From: Pseudoalteromonas rubra
Lineage (GTDB): Bacteria > Pseudomonadota > Gammaproteobacteria > Enterobacterales > Alteromonadaceae
NCBI RefSeq assembly: GCF_000238295.3
Contig: NZ_AHCD03000027.1
Span: forward strand, 1-64,000
Direction: 5' to 3'
DNA length: 64,000 nt
Made by a program: the position numbers and the translations under genes. Position 1 is the stretch's first letter. Each line of letters opens with the position of its first letter. The notes below the pieces were generated by a model that searched no databases, was not told where the DNA came from, and saw only the letters and a list, made by a program, of their open reading frames with translations. Positions 43,090 through 51,834 of this stretch are shown in pieces.

Positions 43090-44367
43090 ATGGACATAGT
43101 GAGAACCAATAAAAGCCCCCTGTTAAGTCGCAAAGCCAAAGTTATGAGCGTGATGGGATTGATTGTCGTGAGCAGTCTGACCCTGTTTTTTAACCACCAT
43201 ACTAGCGCGTCCAATCTGGTAGATAAAGCCCCCTTGTTGATCGATACGGTGCGTCGGGGTGAGCTAAAAGTAACGGTGCGTGGCAGTGGCGTGTTGGTGC
43301 CGGCGCAGATCCGTTGGATCACGACGCCGGTCGACGGACGAGTCGAGCAAGTGTTTAAAAAAGCCGGCGCTGAGGTAAAACAGGGCGACGTGTTACTGCA
43401 ACTGAGTAACCCGGAGCTGGAAGAGGCGCTGGCACAGGCACGCTGGGAGCTACAGGCATTAGAAGCACAAATTCATGCCGAGCAGGTTGCGCTGGAGTCG
43501 ACTTTACTGGACCAGGAAATTGCCGTTGTAGACGAAAAACTTAGTCTGGAGCGCGCTCAGCTGACCCTGGCAGCACAAGAAAAGCTGCTGGCGCAGGGGA
43601 TAGTTGCGGTCTCTAAGATTGATTTTGAAGAGGTCAAGATTAATGTCGCTCAGTACCGCCAGCGTTTTGCGCTGGAACAGCAAAGGCTGCAAAAGCGACG
43701 TGAAAATCTGGCAGCACAACTGCGTGCCGGTGACGCGCGGCTCAACAGCCTGCGTAAACGGGTCGCGCGGATTGAGCAGCAGGTCAATGGCCTGACTGTG
43801 GTTGCGACCATGGACAGCATAGTGCAGGCCATGCCGCTGGAGCCGGGACAGCAGATCGGGGCGGGCAGTAATCTGGCGATGCTGGCCAGAAATGATCAGT
43901 TCTTTGCCGAGTTGCGGATTCCTGAAAGCCAGATCAAAGACGTTCAGCTCGGCCAGGCGGTGACTCTGGATACCCGTGCCAGTCAGATCACAGGCACAGT
44001 GCAGCGTATTGATCCTGTGGTCAGCGACAGTGCGGTGTTGGTGGAGGTGTCGCTTAACGGGAAGCTGCCGAAAGAGGTACGCCCGGCGCTGAGTGTCGAC
44101 GGGGTGATCGAAATCGCCACGATTGAGGACACCCTGTTTGTGAAGCGGCCGGTTATGGCCAGTGGCTTTAGTCAGGCCAGCCTTTACTTATTGGCGAACT
44201 CCGGAGAACAGGCTCTTCGCCGACCGCTGACATTTGGCCACATGTCCAGTCAGTACATTGAGATTGAGCATGGCGCCGCTGAGGGCGAGCGGGTGATCCT
44301 TTCTGATACCTCACACTGGCAGCACGCCGAAGTACGTTTCAAGCAATCATTTTCTTCCTTGCAGTAG
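43090..44367 (+). CDS. Periplasmic adaptor subunit of the second export cassette
   Basis: A 425-aa membrane-fusion protein. The membrane anchor (~18-36) is followed by a first lipoyl half (GRVEQVFKKAGAEVKQGDVL), a long coiled coil (~115-235) and a second lipoyl half (VVATMDSIVQAMPLEPGQQI). Beta-barrel and membrane-proximal domains complete it. The start is preceded by a GGAG site. First gene of an adaptor-ATPase-permease operon facing its two-component system. Compared with the adaptor at 28697 it has a similar layout but differs clearly in sequence. Confidence 0.93.
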   Translation: MDIVRTNKSPLLSRKAKVMSVMGLIVVSSLTLFFNHHTSASNLVDKAPLLIDTVRRGELKVTVRGSGVLVPAQIRWITTPVDGRVEQVFKKAGAEVKQGDVLLQLSNPELEEALAQARWELQALEAQIHAEQVALESTLLDQEIAVVDEKLSLERAQLTLAAQEKLLAQGIVAVSKIDFEEVKINVAQYRQRFALEQQRLQKRRENLAAQLRAGDARLNSLRKRVARIEQQVNGLTVVATMDSIVQAMPLEPGQQIGAGSNLAMLARNDQFFAELRIPESQIKDVQLGQAVTLDTRASQITGTVQRIDPVVSDSAVLVEVSLNGKLPKEVRPALSVDGVIEIATIEDTLFVKRPVMASGFSQASLYLLANSGEQALRRPLTFGHMSSQYIEIEHGAAEGERVILSDTSHWQHAEVRFKQSFSSLQ

Positions 44368-44392
44368 TCACATTTTTAACGGAGCACACACT

Positions 44393-45124
44393 ATGTCACA
44401 TCAACAACACAGCAGCGACCGCCTGGTAGAGCTGAGTCAGTTAAATAAGGTATTTGTCAGTGATGATGTCGAAACCTGGGCACTGAACAACATCAATCTC
44501 ACCATTTCAAAAGGCGAATACCTGGCCATTACCGGTCCGTCTGGGTGTGGTAAATCGACCTTACTGGCCCAGCTGGGCTTGTTGGATACACCGAGCAATG
44601 GCACATACTGGCTGGCCGGACACAATACCGCCCAGATCGATAAACATGAGCGTGCCCGGATCCGCAATAAGGAAATCGGCTTTATTTTTCAGGCGTTCAA
44701 TTTAATCAGTGAGCTGAATGTGGCTGACAATGTCGCCCTGCCGCTTAGTTATCGTGCAGATCTCAGTCGCGCGGAGCAGCATGAACGGGTCGCGGCGGCG
44801 CTGGAACAGGTCGAAATGAGTCATAGAGCCAGCCATTATCCTGCTCAGCTGTCCGGGGGACAACAGCAGCGTGTTGCCATTGCCCGTGCTATTGCCGGCC
44901 AACCAGCCATTATTCTGGCCGATGAACCCACAGGTAACTTGGACTCTAACAATGCCCGAATAGTGATGACGCTGCTCGACACGCTTAATCACAATGGCGC
45001 AACCATTTGTATGGTGACGCATGATATGTCTTCGGCGTTGCGTACCGGGCGAGTCATTGAAATGAAGGATGGCGTCATCGTGTCTGATAGCCCGGCCAAA
45101 GCGCGCACTGCCATTGCGGTTTGA
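44393..45124 (+). CDS. ABC transporter ATP-binding protein of the second export cassette
   Basis: A 243-aa ATPase with Walker A GPSGCGKST, Q-loop FQAFNLIS, signature LSGGQQQRVA, Walker B IILADEPTGN and switch His in VTHDMS. It is of the MacB/LolD class, like the ATPase at 27971, with which it shares the DDVETWALNNINL-type N terminus. It lies 25 bp after the adaptor gene and 26 bp before the permease gene on the same strand. Confidence 0.95.
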   Translation: MSHQQHSSDRLVELSQLNKVFVSDDVETWALNNINLTISKGEYLAITGPSGCGKSTLLAQLGLLDTPSNGTYWLAGHNTAQIDKHERARIRNKEIGFIFQAFNLISELNVADNVALPLSYRADLSRAEQHERVAAALEQVEMSHRASHYPAQLSGGQQQRVAIARAIAGQPAIILADEPTGNLDSNNARIVMTLLDTLNHNGATICMVTHDMSSALRTGRVIEMKDGVIVSDSPAKARTAIAV

Positions 45125-45150
45125 ATTGCGCCTGTTGAGAGGAATGCCTT

Positions 45151-47661
45151 ATGTCTGCCTGGATAGATATTCGCTATGCAGCCCGGCTGCTGCTGAAAAA
45201 GCCGTTATTTACCCTGACCACCACCGCGATTGTGACCGTGGGCCTGGCCCTGACTTTATATACCTTTACTCTGATGCAGCAGCTGGTCTTTAAGCCACTG
45301 ACGCTAGGCCAGGATACGCCCCTGGTTGCGATTGCTGGTGAATTTAAAGCCGCCCATGGGGCACGTCAGCGGGTTGATCCCTATCATCTCAACCAAGTCC
45401 AGGCCGACAGCATGTTGTTACAGAATATGAGTCTGTATGAGTCGGCTGTGCGCACTGTGGGCAGGCAGGGCAACGAAGCCATCTCCCATAAAGTACACCT
45501 TACTTATGCGCAATGGGATCTGTTTGAAGTCGCTGGCGTGCAGCCTCTGCTCGGTCGTAGCTTTAGTCCGTCAGATCAGCAAGATGGTGCGCAATCTGTG
45601 GTGGTGTTGAGTCATGATATCTGGCAGCGGGTGTTTGACGGTGATGAAACTATCATAGGCCGGATGATCCAGGTGGAAGCGATCCCCAAACAGGTAATCG
45701 GTGTGATGCCACCCGGGTTTGCTTTTCCAGCTCGGGCACAGGTGTGGCAAATCATGACGCAAACTCGCCTTGAGCCAGCTAACCCATCAAACCGGGGCGC
45801 TTTGCAGGCGGTTGCCCGGCTGAAGCCCGATGTGACTTTGACGCAGTTCCAGCACGAACTGGCCACACTGTTACAGCGTCAACTTCAAGCGTTACCACAG
45901 GAGTTTGCCTGGCGTGCGGATGTGGCTGGGGGATATCTCCAGGCGATCCCGTTCAAACTCAGCGTCGATGTGTTGTATCAACATTACGCGATTTTAGTGG
46001 CGATGATCCTGGTCGTGCTGCTGATTCTACTGCTGACCTGTATCAATGTGGGCAACCTACTGCTGGCCCGGGTCAATGAACAGATCCGGGATGTGGCAAT
46101 TCGGGTTGCACTGGGCGTACCACAACATCGCCTGGTGTTACAGATGCTGTGGGAGAGCACTCTGATCTGCTGCCTGGGTGGTTTACTGGCATTGGTGCTG
46201 GCGCACTGGGGGATTGCCCTGACCAATCTGGCCTTTGATGAGATATTTGCAATGAGTGGCGCACGGCCTTTCTGGTGGACCCTCAGTATCTCATCCGACG
46301 GGGTGTGGATGCTGATACTCGCGGTGGTGATGATGATAGTGATCACCGGGTTGATCCCGGCATGGCGCGCTTTGCAGGGGGATATTAATGGCATTTTGCG
46401 TGATGGTACGCGTGGTGCAGTGAGCAAACGAGCCGGACGAGTCAATCAGGCGCTGGTTGTTGCTGAGATTGCTTTATCTTGTGTGGTGTTGGCCATTGCG
46501 GCGATGTTATTGGGTAGCAGTTTGGCGGCGCAGCAGGCCGATTATGGTGTACAAACTGAACATCGCTTAACGGCATCGGTACGTCTGGCCTGGGGCAGCT
46601 ATCGCTGGAATGGTGGTGCACCTGAGGCAAGAAAAAAGCGCAATGATTTTTACTATGGACTCAAAGCAAAGCTAGAGCAGCTTCCTCAGATCAACAGTGT
46701 TGCGTATTTTAGCAGTCTGCCGGGCACCGGAGGCGGGACCTCTCACTTTGAAATTCAGGGACGAGCGGAAGCGGTGTTCAGTGACAACCCGATGTGGAAT
46801 TTTGAGTTGGTCAGCCGGGATGCCTGGCGTACCGTGGGTATGCAGTTGCTTGAAGGTCGAGATTTTAATCTGAGCGACCTGGCTGTAGATAGCCGCGAGC
46901 TGCGTGAACAGGGCTCTGTGGTGATCATTAACGCTGCCATGGCACGCGAGTTGTTTCCTGAGGGGAATGCACTGGGTCAGCGCGTGCGAACACTCAATGG
47001 TGAAGGCTGGCATACCGAATGGCGCACTATTGTGGGAGTGGTGTCTGACAGTGTTCACGGTCCGACAACGGATGCAACCAGTGCCCGCCATACCGGCTAT
47101 GGGCTGATGGATTTAAGGCCCTGGCGAATGAACCTGGTGATGCACTACCGTGGTGAGCAATCACAGGCCATTGCCGCACTGCGTCAGGCCATTGTTGATC
47201 TGGATGCCGATGCTACGGTACACGACATTCAGAGCTACCAGAGCCTTATCAAACAGCCACTGTTGCTGATGGCCTCACTCAATCAGATATTTTTCGTTGG
47301 CGGGCTGGTGGCATTGTTTTTAGCGGCCAGCGGCATTTATGCGATGGCAGCCAATAGTATTGCACTGCGCAGTCAGGAGATTGCCACGCGCCGTGCGCTC
47401 GGCGTACCGGACGGACAAGTGGTGCTTTTATTTGTCAGGCAGGCACTGTGGCAGCTGGCAGTGGGATTAACATTGGGGATCGGAGCGGCGTTGTGGCTAA
47501 GCGCACAGCTCGCCGGGGCCATGAACATCGACCCGAACAGTTATGTCTGGGCGCTGCTCGGGATACCTGCGTTTATTGTGATGTTGGTGCTGCTGGCAAC
47601 CTTGCTGCCGGTTTCCCGGCAGCTTCAGGTGCCACCGGCAGAGGCACTCAGACAGAGTTAG
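45151..47661 (+). CDS. ABC permease with duplicated FtsX units, second export cassette
   Basis: An 836-aa inner-membrane protein. Helix 1 (~20-42) is followed by a MacB-type periplasmic domain (~50-240), helices at ~278-400, a link helix (~432-455) and a second periplasmic domain (~480-700). Three last helices occupy ~710-830. Coupling motifs are QIRDVAIRVALGVPQHRLVL and SQEIATRRALGVPDGQVVLL. The layout matches the MacB-like permeases that carry two FtsX domains but no fused ATPase. Its ATPase is encoded just upstream. Cargo is unknown. Confidence 0.92.
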   Translation: MSAWIDIRYAARLLLKKPLFTLTTTAIVTVGLALTLYTFTLMQQLVFKPLTLGQDTPLVAIAGEFKAAHGARQRVDPYHLNQVQADSMLLQNMSLYESAVRTVGRQGNEAISHKVHLTYAQWDLFEVAGVQPLLGRSFSPSDQQDGAQSVVVLSHDIWQRVFDGDETIIGRMIQVEAIPKQVIGVMPPGFAFPARAQVWQIMTQTRLEPANPSNRGALQAVARLKPDVTLTQFQHELATLLQRQLQALPQEFAWRADVAGGYLQAIPFKLSVDVLYQHYAILVAMILVVLLILLLTCINVGNLLLARVNEQIRDVAIRVALGVPQHRLVLQMLWESTLICCLGGLLALVLAHWGIALTNLAFDEIFAMSGARPFWWTLSISSDGVWMLILAVVMMIVITGLIPAWRALQGDINGILRDGTRGAVSKRAGRVNQALVVAEIALSCVVLAIAAMLLGSSLAAQQADYGVQTEHRLTASVRLAWGSYRWNGGAPEARKKRNDFYYGLKAKLEQLPQINSVAYFSSLPGTGGGTSHFEIQGRAEAVFSDNPMWNFELVSRDAWRTVGMQLLEGRDFNLSDLAVDSRELREQGSVVIINAAMARELFPEGNALGQRVRTLNGEGWHTEWRTIVGVVSDSVHGPTTDATSARHTGYGLMDLRPWRMNLVMHYRGEQSQAIAALRQAIVDLDADATVHDIQSYQSLIKQPLLLMASLNQIFFVGGLVALFLAASGIYAMAANSIALRSQEIATRRALGVPDGQVVLLFVRQALWQLAVGLTLGIGAALWLSAQLAGAMNIDPNSYVWALLGIPAFIVMLVLLATLLPVSRQLQVPPAEALRQS

Positions 47662-47734
47662 GGAATCGCGACAGGTGGACATGTCAGACTGAATACGGCA
47701 CAGTACGGTTTTACTTTTTCCGCAATAAAAACCT

Positions 47735-48154
47735 ATGCTTGCCAACTACATTCAGCGTGTTCACCATGTCGCGATTATTTGTTCAGATTATGCCGTATCA
47801 AAAGCATTTTATACGGATGTGATAGGGTGTCGCGTCATTGCTGAGAACTACCAACCCGGGCGTGAGAGCTATAAGCTGGATCTATCACTGCCTGATGGCA
47901 CTCAGATAGAGTTGTTTCACTTTGCCTCGGCACCAGCACGGCCGAGTTATCCAGAAGCGCAGGGGCTGCGTCATCTTGCTTTGTCCGTTACTCACATAGA
48001 AGCGGCGCGTCATGCCCTCATAGCTCAAGGCGTGAGCTGTGAAGCCATTCGCCTTGATCCCTATACCCAAAAACGCTTTTGTTTTTTTGCAGACCCGGAC
48101 GGGCTACCATTAGAGCTGTATGAGGTGTCGGAAACCGCAGATGTTCTTGAATGA
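47735..48154 (+). CDS. VOC family protein, YaeR/glyoxalase-like
   Basis: A 139-aa protein of the vicinal-oxygen-chelate fold with two beta-alpha-beta-beta-beta units. Metal-ligand candidates are His in IQRVHHVAIICSD, Glu in IELFHF, His in GLRHLALSV and Glu in LPLELYEV. The pattern and size resemble the YaeR/SMU1112c group of uncharacterised glyoxalase-like proteins. It starts 73 bp after the permease and is probably a separate transcription unit. Confidence 0.88.
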   Translation: MLANYIQRVHHVAIICSDYAVSKAFYTDVIGCRVIAENYQPGRESYKLDLSLPDGTQIELFHFASAPARPSYPEAQGLRHLALSVTHIEAARHALIAQGVSCEAIRLDPYTQKRFCFFADPDGLPLELYEVSETADVLE

Positions 48155-48232
48155 TGTGTCGTTGTTTTGATTTGTTCCTTTTATTGGGCTATGTGATGCC
48201 ATCTGGGTCTTGTCATATCAGGAAGTAATAAT

Positions 48233-48526
48233 ATGAAAATGCAAAGTTTATTCATTGGGTTATGTTTAGTCACATTGGCAGCTTGCGAGGTATCCCAGCC
48301 TGCGCCTTATGAGCAAGACAAAGCGCCCGAGGAGCGACAGGAATACAATGGGGCTGAAGGGCTGGCTCAGGCACAGCGGGATCAGGATTATCTGATGGAC
48401 AAAGAACTCAGAGATAAGTGTAATAACGCTAAGGTCGACCTGGCTGTGGCCAAAGGCGAAAAAAATGACCGAGAGATTGCCAGACAAACTGACATTATCA
48501 AACAAACTTGCCGACAGTCACGGTAA
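48233..48526 (+). CDS. Small lipoprotein, function unknown
   Basis: A 97-aa lipoprotein. The signal MKMQSLFIGLCLVTLAAC has the lipobox LAAC (Cys18). The mature part is charged (EQDKAPEERQEYNGAEGLAQ) and predicted helical, with two further Cys (RDKCNN and QTCRQS). It has the look of a short helical outer-membrane lipoprotein of unknown role. Followed at once by a strong terminator. Confidence 0.8.
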   Translation: MKMQSLFIGLCLVTLAACEVSQPAPYEQDKAPEERQEYNGAEGLAQAQRDQDYLMDKELRDKCNNAKVDLAVAKGEKNDREIARQTDIIKQTCRQSR

Positions 48527-48529
48527 TAA

Positions 48530-48555
48530 AAAGGCCGCATTTAAATGCGGCCTTT
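48530..48555. terminator. Perfect palindromic terminator
   Basis: AAAGGCCGCATTT and AAATGCGGCCTTT form a 13-bp perfect palindrome with A-run and T-rich flanks. It serves the lipoprotein gene on the plus strand and could also stop minus-strand readthrough from the subtilase gene. Confidence 0.85.
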
Positions 48556-48620
48556 GTCGTTACTAAATCTGGATTTGATTAATCAAACCAGATTACTGGG
48601 ATGAAGTTACTCGAACCAGA

Positions 48621-51122
48621 TTACTCGAAACGCACACTCACTTCGTTTGAGCAGATGTCACTTGACTGACAGATCTTGTAAGTGAAGCCACTGACCGCTG
48701 GGTCACGACCGAAATCACGGAACTGACCTGAGTTATTGACTGTACGTAGTAGTGTACCATCGCGGTAAACGTCTACCTGCTCAGCGCTGCTGCCAGACCA
48801 GGATAGAGATACCCGATAGAAGCCCAGGCGAGACTTATTAGTACGCACGACTTCCAGCGCAATATCATCAGAGCTGACGGTGACTTCCTGCGTGGTGCTG
48901 TTGCTGTTGCCTTCACTGTCAGTGACGGTAAGGGTCGCAGAGTAAGTGCCGGATGCTGTGTAGATATGAGTTGGGTTTGCATCTGCGCTGCTGTTGCCAT
49001 CACCGAAGTCCCACTGCCAGCTGACGATGTCATTGTTGGCATCGGTACTGCTGTCAGTAAAGGCGACGCTCAGGCCATTTTTCTCAAAGCTGAAACCTGC
49101 CACAGGCGGTTGCGCAGACACTTCACCCAGACCGGTCAATGTCAGCGTCCAACTGTTCAGTGTACCGGTATCCACACCAGCGTTATCCGATACATTCAAT
49201 GTCCAGTCACCGCGTGCAGCTTCACCGTTGAAAGCAGCTGAATTAAAGGTCTCAACCAGGTTATCAGCGCTACCACCGGCACGGTTGTGTAATGTCACTG
49301 AAGTACCCGCCGGAGAAGTCAGGGTCACCAGCAGATCGCCAATGTAAGTGTGAGTGATATCCACCAGGGTATTGCTGTCGAAAATGGTGATGTCGTCAGC
49401 AACCGTAATGACTGAACTGATGCCTGTGGCGTCGTTGTCAGGAATATCAACTGCGGTTGTATTGTCATAGCTGAAGTCGCTCAGACCTTGCGGCAACACA
49501 GACAGGTTAACGGACTTGCTGTCTGCCAAATCGCCAGAGGTAGCGTTAACGGTGAAGCTGTAGTTGCCCCATTGAGTATCTGCAGTGGTAGGTACTGTCA
49601 GTGTCACTGTGTTACCCGGAGTGACGGTGCTTTGTGATAACACGGCACCAGGTAGCGGGCTGTCCAGCGTCAGCGCAATGTCGCCCTGCCAGTCGGCTAC
49701 GGAGGTGAAGCTGAATTCATAGCTGGCAGTTTCACCTGCGGTGATCTCCTGGCCACCTGGCGTGACACCCATTCTGAAGCCCGGTGCCGGATCCGCATCG
49801 ATCAGTGCCTGGTGTGCGTTCAGACGCGTACCAGCCACCGTTTTGCCATCCAGTGCAGCATTCGCGTCACCGCTTTGCATTAGCAGGTTTTTCAGAGAAA
49901 TTGCGTCCAGCGTCGGGTCAATAGACAGTACCAATGCCGCAACACCAGCAACATGAGGTGTCGCCATTGAGGTGCCAGAGAAGCTGCTGTAACCGCCGCC
50001 TGGTACAGTCGACAGAATGGCGCTACCTGGTGCACCCATGTCTACAGAAGCCAGGCCCCACTGTGAGAACGAAGACATAGTGTCGTTGTCTGTGGTTGAA
50101 GCAATTGAGAAAACGCTGTCATGCTCATAGCTTGACGGGTAATGTGGGTTGCTGTCGTTATCAACAGCGCCGTTACCGGCTGCGGCGACAAACAGGATAT
50201 CTGCGTTCTCACTGGCGGTAATGGCATCGGCCAGTGTCTGGCTGAAACCACCGCCACCCCAGCTGTTGTTCAGTACGCGGACGTTGTGACCCGCTTGCTT
50301 CAGCGATACCATGTAATCGATACATTCGATGGCATCTGAGGTTGACCCACTGCCTGAAGAGTTGAGGAACTTACAGCCGACGATTGAGACTTCCTGGTTT
50401 ACGCCGACGACGCCAGTGGCATCGTTACCCGTTGCGCCTATGGTGCCTGATACGTGTGTACCATGGCCCTGATCATCCATAGGGTCGCCAGAACCTGTGA
50501 TGGCGTTGACACCATAAATGTCATCAATGTAGCCATTGTTGTCGTTATCAATGCCGTCTCCAGGGATTTCACCTGGGTTTTGCCACATGTTGGCCGCCAG
50601 ATCCGGGTGCGTATAGTCAACCCCAGTGTCGATAACCCCAACGATCACGTCACGTGAACCAATACTGATATCCCAGGCTTCAGGGGCATCGATGTCGGCA
50701 TCTTCAACGCCGCCAGTTTGACCTGTGTTGTGCAGGCCCCAAAGCTCGTCAAAGCGTGCATCATCCGGAATACCCAGCGCTTTAACCTGATAATCAGGCT
50801 CAACGTATTCTACAGCCGGGTGCTTCGCCAGCTTAGCAATGGCTTCTTTGCTACTGATCCCATCCAGTTTGAAGTTCGCCAGGCGGCCCGCCAGTACGTG
50901 CTTGTAACGATCATCGATTTCATCGGCGTTGTTGTCCGAGATGCGGGCTTTTACCAAGTTACGGGCTTGTGCTCTCAGTGCGCTGGACGCATCTTGTTTG
51001 AAGACTACCATCACGCTGTTGTCATTGGTTTTTTCTGTCGCTGTGATTTGTACTGCAGCTTGTGCTGCGCCACTGAAAACTGGCAGTAATGCCAATGTTA
51101 AGGCAGAAAGTTTTAATTTCAT
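48621..51122 (-). CDS. Secreted S8 protease with P domain and PKD domain
   Basis: An 833-aa exported subtilase. The start MKLKLSALTLALLPVFSGAA is favoured over the ATG just before it because of the AGGA spacing. The layout is signal peptide (~1-22), I9 propeptide (~35-115) and S8 domain with Asp165 (VIDTGVDYTH), His220 (HGTHVSGT) and Ser385 (GTSMATPHVAG). A Calx/Ig-like stretch, a proprotein-convertase P domain (~570-665, TYIGDLLVTLTSPAGTSVTL) and a PKD domain (~670-755, WQWDFGDGN) follow. The last domain has a Cys pair (YKICQSSDICSNE). P and PKD domains help to bind bulky substrates such as collagen-like proteins. Confidence 0.95.
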   Translation of the reverse strand: MKLKLSALTLALLPVFSGAAQAAVQITATEKTNDNSVMVVFKQDASSALRAQARNLVKARISDNNADEIDDRYKHVLAGRLANFKLDGISSKEAIAKLAKHPAVEYVEPDYQVKALGIPDDARFDELWGLHNTGQTGGVEDADIDAPEAWDISIGSRDVIVGVIDTGVDYTHPDLAANMWQNPGEIPGDGIDNDNNGYIDDIYGVNAITGSGDPMDDQGHGTHVSGTIGATGNDATGVVGVNQEVSIVGCKFLNSSGSGSTSDAIECIDYMVSLKQAGHNVRVLNNSWGGGGFSQTLADAITASENADILFVAAAGNGAVDNDSNPHYPSSYEHDSVFSIASTTDNDTMSSFSQWGLASVDMGAPGSAILSTVPGGGYSSFSGTSMATPHVAGVAALVLSIDPTLDAISLKNLLMQSGDANAALDGKTVAGTRLNAHQALIDADPAPGFRMGVTPGGQEITAGETASYEFSFTSVADWQGDIALTLDSPLPGAVLSQSTVTPGNTVTLTVPTTADTQWGNYSFTVNATSGDLADSKSVNLSVLPQGLSDFSYDNTTAVDIPDNDATGISSVITVADDITIFDSNTLVDITHTYIGDLLVTLTSPAGTSVTLHNRAGGSADNLVETFNSAAFNGEAARGDWTLNVSDNAGVDTGTLNSWTLTLTGLGEVSAQPPVAGFSFEKNGLSVAFTDSSTDANNDIVSWQWDFGDGNSSADANPTHIYTASGTYSATLTVTDSEGNSNSTTQEVTVSSDDIALEVVRTNKSRLGFYRVSLSWSGSSAEQVDVYRDGTLLRTVNNSGQFRDFGRDPAVSGFTYKICQSSDICSNEVSVRFE

Positions 51123-51834
51123 CATTTGTCCTAGATAGTTAAGTTGAGTTATTGACCATGAGGCCATGGTGTGTGCTCGACTAAGTGGCATGATGTGTGA
51201 TCCGCCCGGCCCTCGGGCTGGCGGTTGATAACTCGGTTTGGCAACTCAGGTCACGCTAAAACAGCCTGAATTAGGGATGCAATTTTAAAATGAGTTTAGG
51301 TTGTTAAAATCCGACTTTTTTGTAGTTGGGGTAGTTTATACTCAATCTTAATCATACTTTTTTGTTGGTTTTTAGCTTTTTGTTAACGACTTTGTAACTC
51401 ATACTATTTTGTGAGAATACCTGGTATTAATATCGGTAAATCACTAACTCTAGCTTTAACTGTATGAATTTAATCAAGTTAGAAGATTCAAAATTATTTC
51501 TCATTTCCCTGTCCAATGCGACGCTCTAGAGTGACTACACGAGTCCGAAAAAACAACGTGCAAACACTGCGCAGCTTAAAGCTGGGCAGCGGACTCAGGC
51601 TTTGATGGCTAAGCGAGTATGAGCGCGACCCTGCTTGATGACAGCAGCCCGCTGGGCTTTGGTTATAACAAGGGGAGCGAAAGATAACCCGGTTGAAACA
51701 CAGTACTGCGTTGGCGTATAGGTCAGGAGTTGGCAACCTCCATTAAGGCGATACGCAAATATATAAAGACAATCACGCAGTGCGAGTTGAAGGAAATCAT
51801 TGCGAAAACGATTAATAACTCTAAGGAGAACCAG
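51123..51834. other. Long divergent promoter region before the curli genes
   Basis: About 700 bp between the subtilase and the curlin gene. 51290-51490 is very AT-rich (TTTTTTGTAGTT, TTTTTTGTTGGTTTTTAGC), as in promoters bound by nucleoid proteins. 51500-51730 is richer in G+C but carries no convincing gene on either strand. Probably a complex regulatory region for the amyloid genes. No specific site is identified. Confidence 0.5.

Noticed and set aside
51494..51736. 80-aa minus-strand ORF before the curlin gene
   Set aside because: No ribosome site, no family, and Ser/Arg-rich low-quality composition; treated as regulatory DNA.
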